DNA of 64,000 nt from Chrysomallon squamiferum (taxonomy: Eukaryota > Mollusca > Gastropoda > Neomphalida > Peltospiridae): the NCBI GenBank assembly GCA_012295275.1, contig CM022665.1, forward strand, positions 39,794,295 to 39,858,294. Reading direction: 5' to 3'. Within the stretch, counting starts at the first letter, position 1, and every line of letters begins with the position of its first letter. Shown one piece after another: positions 32,715 through 45,620 of the stretch. Below the pieces are notes generated by a model. It had not been told where the DNA came from and did not search any database. It worked only from the letters and a program-made list of their open reading frames with translations. Both the position numbers and the translations under genes were made by a program.

Positions 32715-33565
32715 TACAGACACACACACACACACACATATGAGTTAGCGTGAATGAAGTTAGAACAGCGTACATTTAATATCCAGAATTTTAAAATGTA
32801 TTTTTGAAACGCATGAAACAGAACCTTGAAATCTGGTGACAGTACATTTTATTTGTTAACAAAATAAAATGTTGATGACATTATCCAGTTAATTTCCTTC
32901 ATCTGATTCTGAATTTATTTGATTAAACGACCATAATATTTAACAGTAATCTATCGACTGCACGGTATAATATTTGTGTTCGATCATATTACTGTGTTGC
33001 TTTTTCACTCGTTTGAACCGGATTTCCAATATCGTCAGATGAATTATGATGACAGCTTGATTTAACTTGCATAGTTTAATATTTCCAGAGTTACTGATTC
33101 TCCATTAACAGTTTCTGATAGTTTCTTCTTTTTAAAGACCTTCATGCATTTTTCAAAAAAAAAATTCATTTAAAATTAATAAAGGATCTGTCTTTGCAAC
33201 TGAAAATGTAATGTGTGTATGTGTGTGTGTGTGTGTGTGTGTGTACGATAGTGTAAGTAGATACTTGCTTTTTTGAATGAATATGTGCCTGTATGTAGCC
33301 AATCGTTAATCGTGTAAATATAACGTCATAACCACTTGGCAACGGCGGTTTTTCTCTCCCTCGTTATCTCTGTAATCTTTAACCATTGTTGTTATAATTA
33401 GAATTGCAAAAAGTATGTTAACTGCATAATTAAAATAAAATATTTTATCATGCTCGTTATTATTTATTTATTTATTTTAGTTTGTATTCTTAATTTTAAT
33501 TTATTCATTTCTCAGCGAAGATGCTAATTTAACAATTTTATTTGTCTGGCTTTGAAATACTGTTT

Positions 33566-33605
<40 letters not shown>

Positions 33606-34069
33606 CTAACTATGGACCGAGACGTATTTCGCATGATATTTTTAAGTGTGTGTATATATATATATTTATATTTATAATTTATATTTTTCTGGTTACAGGA
33701 CAGTTCCTATCTAGAAGGTGATGATCGATCACTGGTCGCCAAAAAATCGCCTGAACTAAGCACAAAGAAGCGAGGAAAACGCGTAAGTTTTAATTTTGTC
33801 CTCTGTGTGAAGAGTTCTTCGTCAATCTTTACTTTTATAGTTGAATAAAATATTTTGATATATTTAACAGATTATATTTTAGCATTTTGGTTCGGTGTAT
33901 GCACCTTCATTTAATGGAGAAATGAAGAATGAATTTTTAGAAAATGTCGCTGATTTTTTTCTGAACTTTCAGAAATTTGGGAAATTTGTCAGTTTCTGAA
34001 TGTTATTTCATTCTGTTTAATTAATTAATTAATTATATATATATATTTGTCTTTGATTTTTTTCCTTTT

Positions 34070-34157
<88 letters not shown>

Positions 34158-34539
34158 CCGAACACGTTCGTCTATCTTCCCATATTTACAGATTACAAAA
34201 TAAATGTTCTATCCATCCATCCATCCATCTATCCATCCATCCATCCATCCATCCATCCATCCATCCATCCATCTCTCTATCTTTATATTATGTAGGTTTT
34301 CTTTTTCTTCTTCAGATTACAAAATAATAGTTCCATCCATCTCTGTGTCTGTCCATCTTTATATTATGCTATTTTTTTTTTCTTCTATTTTTCTGTTTAA
34401 ATATAATTTTCAGTCTCTTCAAGAAGACATCAGTCTGCAGAACCCTCTACTGAAAGGAGCGCACATGACGGTGGCGAAAAAGGCACCAGGCGTGTTTCAA
34501 GACTACCGTTCAAACCGAAAACCATACAAACCTCTGTGA
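29939..34539 (+). CDS. SCG5: Neuroendocrine protein 7B2 (secretogranin V)
   Basis: Coding exons 29939-30200, 30805-30906, 31462-31661, 33699-33782 and 34414-34539 join in frame (774 nt, 257 residues). 7B2 is the secretory-pathway chaperone and inhibitor of prohormone convertase 2. Visible features: signal peptide [16 protein letters not shown]; the PPNPCP motif at residues 112-117; the invertebrate-type CPCDTEHMF segment at 146-154; a basic processing site KKRGKR at 211-216; and a C-terminal inhibitor peptide with NPLLKG (226-231) and VAKK (236-239), matching the NPYLxG...VAKK inhibitory motif known in vertebrate 7B2. A second similar block, YLEG...VAKK at 192-204, lies before the processing site. 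The protein is longer than the about 210-residue vertebrate form. An acceptor at 29920, 18 bp before the ATG, implies an upstream non-coding exon. Expression in neurons and endocrine cells is expected from the family. Confidence 0.94.
31203..31270. repeat. (GA)n microsatellite
   Basis: A perfect GA tract of about 68 bp in 7B2 intron 2. A short CT tract at 31374-31398 lies in the same intron, so the two could pair as an inverted repeat. Confidence 0.95.
32506..32556. repeat. (CA)n microsatellite
   Basis: A perfect CA tract of about 50 bp in 7B2 intron 3 (31662-33698). AT and CA runs follow at 32682-32740 and a GT run at 33218-33244. Confidence 0.9.
34072..34153. repeat. (CT)n microsatellite
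   Basis: A perfect CT tract of about 82 bp in 7B2 intron 4 (33783-34413). Confidence 0.95.
34211..34273. repeat. (CCAT)n tetranucleotide repeat
   Basis: About 15 CCAT units in 7B2 intron 4. The flank TTACAGATTACAAAATAA occurs on its left and a TTCAGATTACAAAATAA variant about 40 bp to its right, so the flank is also duplicated. Confidence 0.9.
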
Positions 34540-34619
34540 GGTGATTAAAAACTGAAAACCTTTGTTAAACATTGTTATAAGTACATTGTGACAACCGATC
34601 TGTTATAATAATAATAATA

Positions 34620-34673
<54 letters not shown>

Positions 34674-34787
34674 TAATAATAATAATAAAATATTAATAGT
34701 GAAGTAATTCGCCGCATTTGAAAAAATAAAAATAAAAATAAAAAAAATAAAAAATGAGAGTCAGTTTTGATATACATATCATAACAA

Positions 34788-34830
<43 letters not shown>

Positions 34831-36445
34831 TACAGACGAAAACCATTTACTGTCTTGAAAGCAAGATTTAAAACGTAAATAATTTATCCTATCTTTAATG
34901 ATATTGTCGAAATAAGATTGCTAAACTTTCTGCACGTTTCCAAAATAAACATAAAAAAAAAAAAAAAAAAGAATTAAAAAAACTTGTCTGCCATGCAGAT
35001 AACCGTTACAATACTTGGACATTTTTAACCAATACCTGTTCCAAATATGTTATCTAAACTTAACATAAAGTCATCATAATTAATTTTAATATACGTGTAT
35101 ATATTTTAGTTATTTATTTATTTATTTAACTTTTGAAATTTTTTTTGGAGGGGGCACATTGTTGATTATTTTACTGCGCTGTTGACAATCCCCTTCTTTA
35201 ATAATTTAAAACAGGCTAATTAAAATGGCTTTTGGATATTAATTTTAAAGAAGTCATTAAATTTATTAATTTTAATTTTTATTTTTTTCTAACGCACTTG
35301 CGAATATTGAAACAAAATAGTGTCTTGTTTCTCTTTCTTTTCTTTTCTTCTGAATAATATATTTCACATGTAGATTCAGTTTCAATTTTTCTGGCAGATT
35401 TCTATCACATATTAAATAAAATCATTATTAAGAGTTATACGTTTATCTTTCAGTAAGATAATATAATTTCAGCCAAGGAAAATTAAACGCGATAACAATT
35501 TATAGGTCTTCATTCTCTGTATATATCTATATATTCTGTGTCTGTTGTTTAACATAATATTGTTCGACTAACTACAGTCGAACTTTACGAGGGTCGAGAC
35601 AAAACACACCGCGTCATATTAAGATTCCACACCCTATTTCCCAATCCACCTCAATATACAATTCTAGTTATATATTAGAATCATGGTATAACTACAATAG
35701 TATTAATACACTTGTACTGAAAACTATGTGATAGTTATATATTTTGAAAAATAAAAACACGTGTGTTATTTAAAAAAAAAATATTTTCTTTTCAATTATT
35801 AGATATAGGCAGTCTGAGCAATATCAAACCTCTCCCTTGTCTGGTCTTGTTCTTGTTCTTGTTAGTTGTTGTTGCTATAGCTACGACGGCAATTATCGAT
35901 CGTTTGCTATATCATGCTTCATTTGAACCATTGACACAAATTTAGCAGAATGTAAAATACGCTAGAACTTAAGTTTAAAAAACAAATATCCTTATTTCTG
36001 CAAAAACATCCGAGCTGTATCATACGTTAATTAGTAACATTAATCAAGTTTATATAAAATTTAATTTTGCAAAAAACGATTGATAACAAATTTTTATTTC
36101 CAGAGTTATTCGGAATAAAATTGCTAAGATACTTTAAAGAAGAATAATTTAGAAAGACTAACAGCTCTGACAACGTTTTCAATAATGTTTTTTTTTTAAA
36201 TACAAAAATTTACGTCATCATACACAAAGAAAAAAACAAAACAAAACAAAAAACATATATATATAAAATCCTATTCTTTGAATACACTTTGTAACATCAG
36301 TTTTATTGATGACAATAATTATTATCTCGTTTGTTAAACATTTCCCTTTTGGTCACAATTTACAAATACTTCTAATTGTATACATATTTTAAATTTCCAA
36401 TTAAAAATAATTTGGGAAGTGACCGTTTTCTTTAAAAGCTGCACC

Positions 36446-36489
<44 letters not shown>

Positions 36490-37560
36490 TGGTGCGTTCC
36501 AGACATGGGGTTTAAGACAGACGGCACATCATTGGCAGACGCGAACTGTGAAATGTACAATTCTTAGTGTAATTTGGACTGGTATCGAGAAAACACACCA
36601 TTTACGTTAAAAGAAATGGGCTGTAACATATTTATAACAAATGAATAATCATTATAATATTAATGTTAATGCATGTCTTTCCTGGAAAATATTCTATTTT
36701 TGTTAGCTAAATAAATCCGTCTTTTCAAAATGTCATTACCCTCTATATTTCTTTTTCTGTGTTGAAATTGTGTGGTTTATTGTAATTTGTCATTTAGAAT
36801 TCTGCATAAATGCAGTTTCTAAACAATGGAATGAGTTTATTCTAGTCACCTAACCCCAACGACGTTTTTAATTTTCTCTCATATTTGTTGTGATTGTGTT
36901 GAATCCTTTTAACTGTGGCAATGCAGTACCCGATATTGTACCATATCCAAATCTATCATGACGATCTCACCCTGTAACATAAAAGTGATGTTGTTGCTTG
37001 TTGTTATTATTCAATAAATTGTGGGAAAATGTACGTTTTCGTTTTCTTTTACATACAGCATTAAGATCGAGTGGACAATAATTATGTTAAAAAAAAAGTA
37101 TTAACGATTTATACGTCACAAATATACTCATTTACTTAATTTTATTTAAAAATTTGTTTATTTTTCTTATTTTCTTCTATATCAATAATGACACTTAATT
37201 CCATGTTAAAAAAATAAAAAAATAAAAACAAACGCACCAAAACTAAATACAATTCAAAAATTTAAAACAACAATAATAATGCATTTCGTAAACGTATCAT
37301 TTTTATTTTATTTAATTAGTTATTTACATCGATTCAATGATAAAGTAATTACTGATGGGGAAATACAATATATTTAAATGTAATATAATTATTGAATAAA
37401 CGCTAAAGTAAATGTACAACGAGATTGAATAAAATCAAGTTAATATATTATCTTACTATAGATTAACATTTAACTACACTTCAGCATTAAGGAAAAACTT
37501 AAATAATAACAATTATTTAAAGAAAGCAGATGTAGATGCACAATGTGATTGAGTAAAATC
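34540..37560. other. 7B2 3' region and spacer before the nested array
   Basis: No coding exon seen. (AAT)n at 34605-34690, (AT)n at 34796-34824 and (AAT)n at 36447-36486. A stretch near 36520-37020 is non-repetitive and ends in AATAAA at 37013-37018, followed by GT/T-rich sequence; it may be the distal 3' end of the 7B2 transcript. A CTACAGTCGAAC...CGAGGGTCGAGAC string near 35572 resembles a DNA-transposon end but is isolated. Confidence 0.4.
37013..37018 (+). terminator. SCG5: Candidate poly(A) signal for 7B2
   Basis: AATAAA followed within 30 bp by a GT/T-rich stretch, 2.5 kb after the 7B2 stop. AATAAA is common in this AT-rich DNA, so the assignment is tentative. Confidence 0.25.
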
Positions 37561-38600
37561 AAGTCAATATCATATATCATCTTAATACAGATTAACTTTT
37601 AACAACAATTCTGCATCTCACTTGAAGAGATGCAGATGCTTATGAAACAAATAGAAGGTGCATAAAACATCCAGATGAAAGCAGTCTGACCTTGACACAA
37701 TTTCAAAAGCTTGAAGAAACATACTTTTGGACTGGGATCCCCATCTAAGTTTTCGATGATGAAAAAAACCAAAAAACAATTTAAAAAAAAATAAAAAAAA
37801 TGTAAGAAAATGTTTGTCAATGGTTAACCATCAGACATAAATGTAATCATTTTAGCCTATTAATATACAGTTAATAATAATAGTTACAAAACTAACTGAA
37901 TTTAATCGGAAAATGTATTAATGTGAAATAAATAAATAAGAAAACAGAAAAAGTGAATGTGCCAAAAAGCTTCCAACACAAGGCATTTTTGGTTGCCACA
38001 AGCCATGACAAGGGTACAATTATTTCATACAACATGAGAATGAATATTCTTTTTTATTTCTTGATATTGAGGAATGAGGAAAAAAAAAAAAAAAAAAATA
38101 CATGGCACCTTACAAATTAAATTAATTATTAATATTATACACAATAGATATATGATTTTACAGGAGTTTAGTCATTAATTAATTTTATCAAATGTTAAAG
38201 ATACTGTTGATGTTGCAGCGTATTTTAAAGGCAAAAATAAATAAATAATAAAAGAGAATGCATATTAAGTTAAAAAAGAATAAAAAAGATTATCAACAAA
38301 AAACATTAATTTTTACTTTTAGGCAACATACACCAACAGCTGAACACTGAAAATGTAAATTTAACCATCTTACAAAATGCCGAGTGTGTACCAAATTCTG
38401 AGTGGGAGACACTGAAACATGCCATTGTGACAATGGAATATCTTTTGCAACACTGTTCAACCTAAAAGACCCAGAGGAAAGCAGCTCGATCTTGAGACAA
38501 TGTCAAAACCCTGCGCAAAATATATTTTTTGTGTTGATGAGAACTTACAGCATAATTTATTTGAGCTATGGGATCCCCATCTAAATGTTCAATGATGAGG

Positions 38601-38631
<31 letters not shown>

Positions 38632-38897
38632 TTAAATTTAAGAAAATGTTTGTCAATGGTTAAATATCAGAAATAAATGTAATTATTTTAGCCTATTAAT
38701 AATACAGTTACAAAACTGACTAACTGAATTTAATCGGAAAATGTATTAATGTAAAATAAACAAATTTATAAAATACATTTTGACACAACCAGTATTTAAA
38801 TATATTAGAATAAAAATGTCTATTTAAAAAGAACCATTAATAATAACAACATTAATAATATCAGTAATAATCATAGCAAAATAATTTATTTTTATTT

Positions 38898-39143
38898 TTG
38901 ATTGTAGAAAGAAAGAATGGGGTAAAAGAAAACAAAAAAGTTAATGAGCCAAAAAACTTACAACACTGGGCATTTTTAGTTGCCACAAGCTGTGACAAGG
39001 GTACAATTATTTCATACAACATGAGAATGAACATTCTTTTTTATTTCTTGGTATTGAGGAATAAGAAAAATAAACATTTACTCTGTGAGTGTTCAAAGTG
39101 TACCTTAAAAACTAAATATGTGGCACCTTACAAATTAAATTAA
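38898..39143 (+). pseudogene. Exon-like open frame within the array (81 codons), decayed in other units
   Basis: The frame contains AFLVATSCDKGTIISYNMRM and LLCECSKCTLKTKYVAPYKLN and follows an acceptor-like TTGATTGTAG. Related frames appear near 48452-48640 (62 codons), while copies near 40080, 41870, 43440 and 45850 are interrupted. I do not recognise the protein. It is either a fragment of a duplicated gene or chance. Its CxxC and start have no independent support. Confidence 0.25.
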
Positions 39144-39287
39144 TTATTAATATTATACGCAAAGATATATGATTTTACAGCAATTTGGTCATTAATTAAT
39201 TTTATCAAATGTTAAAGATACTGTTGGTGTTGCAGCATACAAAAAAAAAAAAAATAATAATAATAATAATAATAAAAAAAAGAATAA

Positions 39288-39319
<32 letters not shown>

Positions 39320-40376
39320 GAAAGAATATCAACAAAAACCATATTTAATTTTTACTTTTAGGCTACATACACCAACAGCTGAACCCTGAAAATGTGTATT
39401 TAACCATCTAACAAAATTCTGAGTGGAAGAGACTGAATCATGCCATTGTGTCAATGGAACATCTTCTGCAAGACTGTTCAACCTAAAAAAACCCAGAGGA
39501 AAGCAGTCTGAACTTCAGACAATGTGAAAACCATGAAGATAATATATTTTTTCGGTTCATGAGAACTTACAGCAGAATTTATATGAGCTACTGGGATCCC
39601 CATCTAAGTGTTCAATGATGAAGAAAAACGACAACAAGATGATAATGAAACAAATAGAAGAGAAGTTCAAGAGATGTTGCCTGCCTGAGAACAGATCACT
39701 GTAGATATAAACCATCATATGTATACAAAATTCTGCAGGAGCGGTCTGCATAAAACATCTAGATGAAAGCAGTCTGACCTTGATGCAATGCAAAAGGTTG
39801 AAAAACTTGCTATTCTGGGATCGCCACCTAAGTGTTCGATGATGAGGAAAAATATTTAAAAAAATAATAATAATAAAAAATAATAATAAAAAAATAATAT
39901 AAAAATGTAAGAAAATATTTGTCAGTGGTTAAATATCAGAAATAAATGTGATTATTTTAGCCTATTAAAATTGATAATAATACTGTCAGTTACAAAACTG
40001 ACTTACTGAATTTAATCAGAAAATGTATTAATGTGAAATAAATAAATAAGAAAACAAAAAAAGTGAATGAGCCAAAAAGCTTCCAACACAAGGCATTTTT
40101 TGTTGCCACAAGTCATGACAAGGGTACAATTATTTCATACAACATGAGAATGAATATTCTTTTTTATTTCTTGGTATTGAGGAACAAGAAGAAAAAAAAA
40201 AAAAAATTACTGTGAGTGTTCAAAGTGTACCTTAAAAACTAAATATGTTGCAGCTTACAAATTAAATTAATCATTAACATTATACGCAACAGATATATGA
40301 TTTTACAGCAATTTGGTAATTAATTAATTTTATCAAATGTTAAAGATACTGTTGATGTTGCAGCATATTCTAAAGA

Positions 40377-40418
<42 letters not shown>

Positions 40419-40699
40419 AAAAAAAAAAAAAAAAAAAAGATTATCAACAAAAAACATTAGTTTTTACTTTTAGGCAACATACACCAACAGCTGAACACTG
40501 AAAATGTGAATTTAACCATCTTACACAATTCTGAGTATGTACCAAATTCTGAGTGGGAGACAATGGGATATCTTTTGCAACACTGTTCAACCTAAAAGAC
40601 CCAGAGGAAAGCAGCTCGATCTCGACACAATGTCAAAACCCTGCTCAAATTATATTTTGGGGGTTTATGAGAATTTACAGCAGAATTTACTTGAGCTAC

Positions 40700-41640
40700 T
40701 GGGATCCCCACCTAAGTGTTCAATGATTAAGAAAAACAACAACAAGATGATAATGAAACAAATAGAAGAGAAGACCAAGACATATTGCCTGCCTGAGAAC
40801 AGATCACTGTAGATATAAACCATCATATGTATACAAAATTCTACAGGAGCAGTCTGCATAAAACATCTAGATGAAAGCAGTCTGACCTTGATGCAATGCA
40901 AAAGGTTGAAAAACTTGCTATTCTGGGATCCCCACCTAAGTGTTCAATGATGAGGAAAAACGACAACAACAAGATGATAATGAAACAAATAGAAGAGAAG
41001 ATCAATAGATGTTGCCTGCCTGAGAACAGATCACTGTAGATATAAACCATCATATGTATACAAAATTCTGAGTGGAACATCTTCTGCAGGAGCGGTCTGC
41101 ATAAAACATCCAGATGAAAGCAGTCTGACCTTGTCGAAATGCCAACAGATGAAGGAAATATTATTGCGGGATCCCCACTTAAGTGTTCAATGATGAGGAA
41201 AAACGACAACAACAAGATGATAATGAAACAAATAAAGAGAAGTTCAAGAGATGTTGCCTGCCTGAGAACAGATCACATGTATACAAAATTCTGCAGGAGC
41301 GGTCTGCATAAAACATCCAGATGAAAGCAGTCTGACCTTGTCGAAATGCGAACAGATGCAGGGGTTGATATTGTGGAATCCCCACCTAAGTGTTCAATGA
41401 TGAGGAAAAACGACAACAACAAGATGATAATGAAACACATAAAGAGAAGATCAAGAGATATTGCCTGCCTGAGAACAGATCACTGTAGATATAAACCATC
41501 ACATGTATACAAAATTCTGCAGGAGCGGTCTGCATAAAACATCTAGATGAAAGCAGTCTGACCTTCATGCAATGCAAAAGGTTGAAAAACTTGCTATTCT
41601 GGGATCTCCACCTAAGTGTTCAATGATGAGGAAAAATATT
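40700..41640 (+). repeat. Sub-repeat cluster 1 of the nested array
   Basis: Copies start at GGATCCCC-type sites near 40700, 40926, 41169, 41381 and 41603, with spacings of about 226, 243, 212 and 222 bp. Each contains TGATAATGAAACA, GTTGCCTGCCTGAGAACAG, TGTATACAAAATTCT and GAGCGGTCTGCATAAAACAT in that order. The shorter copies lack the CTGTAGATATAAACCATC segment. Confidence 0.85.
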
Positions 41641-42158
41641 TTAAAAAATAATAATAAATAATAATAAAAAAATAATATAAAAATGTAAGTAAATATTTCT
41701 CAGTGGTTAAATATCAGAAATAAATGTGATTATTTTAGCCTATTAAAATACAATTAATAATAATACTGTCAGTTATAAAACTGACTTACTGAATTTAATT
41801 AGAAAATGTATTAATGTGAAATAAAGAAGAAAACAAAAAAAGTGAATGAGCCAAAAAGCTTCCAACACAAGGCATTTTTGGTTGCCACAAGTCATGACAA
41901 GGGTACAATTATTTCATACAACATGAGAATGAATATTCTTTTTTATTTCTTGGTATTGAGGAACAAGAAGAAAAAAAAAAAAAAATGTACTCTGTGAGTG
42001 TTCAAAGTGTACCTTAAAAACTAAATATGTGGCAACTTACAAATTAAATTAATCATTAATATTATACGCAACAGATATATGATTTTACAGCAATTTGGTA
42101 ATTAATTAATTTTATCAAATGTTAAAGATACTGTTGATCTTGCAGCATATTCTAAAGA

Positions 42159-42193
<35 letters not shown>

Positions 42194-43726
42194 TAAGTTA
42201 AAAAAAATAAAAAAAAAAAAGATTATCAACAAAAAACATTAGTTTTTACTTTTAGGCAACATACACCAACAGCTGAACACTGAAAATGTGAATTTAACCA
42301 TCTTACACAATTCTGAGTGTGTACCAAATTCTGAGTGGGAGACAATGGGATATCTTTTGCAACACTGTTCAACCTAAAAGACCCAGAGGAAAGCAGCTCG
42401 ATCTCGACACAATGTCAAAACCCTGCTCAAATTATATTTTGGGGGTTTATGAGAATTTACAGCAGAATTTACTTGAGCTATTGGGATCCCCACCTAAGTG
42501 TTCAATGATTAAGAAAAACAACAACAACAACAAGATGATAATGAAACAAATAGAAGAGAAGACCAAGAGATATTGCCTGCCTGAGAACAGATCACTGTAG
42601 ATATAAACCATCATATGTATACAAAATTCTACAGGAGCGGTCTGCATAAAACATCTAGATGAAAGCAGTCTGACCTTGATGCAATGCAAAAGGTTGAAAA
42701 ACTTGCTATTCTGGGATCCCCACCTAAGTGTTCAAGGATGAGGAAAAACGACAACAACAAGATGATAATGAAACAAATAGAAGAGAAGATCAAGAGATGT
42801 TGCCTGCCTGAGAACAGATCACTATAGATATAAACCATCACATGTATACAAAATTCTGCAGGAGCGGTCTGCATAAAACATCCAGATGAAAGCAGCCTGA
42901 CCTTGACGAAATGCCAGTAGTTGCAGGGATTATTATTGCGGGATCCCCACCTAAGTGTTCAATGATTAAGAAAAACGACAACAACAAGATGATAATGAAA
43001 CAAATAGAAGAGAAGATCAAGAGATGTTGCCTGCCTGAGAACAGATCACTGTAGATATAAACCATCATATGTATACAAAATTCTGCAGGAGCGGTCTGCA
43101 TAAAACATCTAGATGAAAGCAGTCTGACCTTCATGCAATGCAAAAGGTTGAAAAACTTGCTATTCTGGGATCGCCACCTAAGTGTTCGATGAGGAAAAAT
43201 ATTTTAAAAAATAATAATAATAAATAATAATAAAAATTTAATATAAAAATGTAAGTAAATATTTGTCAGTGGTTAAATATCAGAAATAAATGTGATTATT
43301 TTAGCCTATTAAAATAAAATTAATAATAATACTGTCAGTTATAAAACTGACTTACTGAATTTAATCAGAAAATGTATTAATGTGAAATAAATAAATAAGA
43401 AAACAAAAAAAGTGAATGAGCCAAAAAGCTTCCAACACAAGGCATTTTTGGTTGCCACAAGCCATGACAAGGGTACAATTATTTCATACAACATGAGAAT
43501 GAATATTCTTTTTTATTTCTTGGTATTGAGGAACAAGAAAAAAAAAAAAAAAATGTACTCTGTGAGTGTTCAAAGTGTACCTTAAAAACTAAATATGTGG
43601 CAACTTACAAATTAAATTAATCATTAATATTATACGCAACAGATATATGATTTTACAGCAATTTGGTAATTAATTAATTTTATCAAATGTTAAAGATACT
43701 GTTGATCTTGCAGCATATTCTAAAGA

Positions 43727-43761
<35 letters not shown>

Positions 43762-44047
43762 TAAGTAAAAAAAAATAAAAAAAGATTATCAACAAAAAAC
43801 ATTAGTTTTTACCTTTAGGCAACATACACCAACAGCTGAACACTGAAAATGTGAATTTAACCATCTTACACAATTCTGAGTGTGTACCAAATTTTGAGTG
43901 GGAGACAATGGGATATCTTTTGCAACACTGTTCAACCTAAAAGACCCAGAGGAAAGCAGCTCGATCTCGACACAATGTCAAAACCCTGCTCAAATTATAT
44001 TTTGGGGGTTTATGAGAATTTACAGCAGAATTTACTTGAGCTACTGG

Positions 44048-45620
44048 GATCCCCACCTAAGTGTTCAATGATTAAGAAAAACAACAACAACAACAAGATG
44101 ATAATGAAACAAATAGAAGAGAAGACCAAGACATATTGCCTGCCTGAGAACAGATCACTGTAGATATAAACCATCATATGTATACAAAATTCTACAGGAG
44201 CGGTCTGCATAAAACATCTAGATGAAAGCAGTCTGACCTTGATGCAATGCAAAAGGTTGAAAAACTTGCTATTCTGGGATCCCCACCTAAGTGTTCAATG
44301 ATGAGGAAAAACGACAACAACAAGATGATAATGAAACAAATAGAAGAGAAGATCAAGAGATGTTGCCTGCCTGAGAACAGATCACTGTAGATATAAACCA
44401 TCATATGTATACAAAATTCTGAGTGGAACATCTTCTGCAGGAGCGGTCTGCATAAAACATCCAGATGAAAGCAGTCTGACCTTGTCGAAATGCCAACAGA
44501 TGAAGGAAATATTATTGCGGTATCCCCACTTAAGTGTTCAATGATGAGGAAAAACGACAACAACAAGATGATAATGAAACAAATAAAGAGAAGTTCAAGA
44601 GATGTTGCCTGCCTGAGAACAGATCACATGTATACAAAATTCTGCAGGAGCGGTCTGCATAAAACATCCAGATGAAAGCAGTCTGACCTTGTCGAAATGC
44701 GAACAGATGCAGGAAATATTATTGCGGGATCCCCACCTAAGTGTTCAATGATGAGGAAAAACGACAACAACAAGATGTTAATGAAACACATAAAGAGAAG
44801 ATCAAGAGATATTGCCTGCCTGAGAACAGATCACTGTAGATATAAACCATCACATGTATACAAAATTCTGCAGGAGCGGTCTGCATAAAACATCTAGATG
44901 AAAGCAGTCTGACCTTCATGCAATGCAAAAGGTTGAAAAACTTGCTATTCTGGGATCTCCACCTAAGTGTTCAATGATGAGGAAAAACGACAACAAGATG
45001 ATAATGAAACAAATAAAGAGAAGTTCAAGAGATGTTGCCTGCCTGAGAACAGATCACATGTATACAAAATTCTGCAGGAGCTGCCTGCATAAAACATCCA
45101 GATGAAAGCAGTCTGACCTTGTCGAAATGCGAACAGATGCAGGAAATATTATTGCGGGATCCCCACCTAAGTGTTCAATGATGAGGAAAAACGACAACAA
45201 CAAGATGATAATGAAACAAATAAAGAGAAGTTCAAGAGATGTTGCCTGCCTGAGAACAGATCACATGTATACAAAATTCTGCAGGAGCGGTCTGCATAAA
45301 ACATCCAGATGAAAGCAGTCTGACCTTGTCGAAATGCGAACAGATGCAAGGGTTAATATTGTGGAATCCCCACCTAAGTGTTCAATGATGAGGAAAAACG
45401 ACAACAACAAGATGATAATGAAACACATAAAGAGAAGTTCAAGAGATGTTGCCTGCCTGAGAACAGATCACTGTAGATATAAACCATCATATGTATACAA
45501 AATTCTGCAGGAGCGGTCTGCATAAAACATCTAGATGAAAGCAGTCTGACCTTCATGCAATGCAAAAGGTTGAAAAACTTGCTATTCTGGGATCCCCACC
45601 TAAGTGTTCGATGATGAGGA
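44048..45620 (+). repeat. Sub-repeat cluster 2 of the nested array, the longest
   Basis: Eight starts at about 44048, 44277, 44519, 44727, 44955, 45157, 45365 and 45590, with spacings of about 229, 242, 208, 228, 202, 208 and 225 bp. Lengths alternate between a long class carrying GTAGATATAAACCATC and a short class lacking it. Copies are nearly identical, so expansion is recent. Confidence 0.85.

Noticed and set aside
35572-35600. CTACAGTCGAAC...GTCGAGAC, similar to a Tigger-type transposon end
   Set aside because: Isolated short match with no second end, target duplication or transposase remnant.
40841-41215. Minus-strand frames of 60-124 codons repeated through the nested array (e.g. 40841-41215, 44192-44566)
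   Set aside because: They recur because the sub-repeat recurs. Sub-repeat lengths of 202-243 bp are not kept divisible by three, and stops interrupt every unit, so coding function is not supported.
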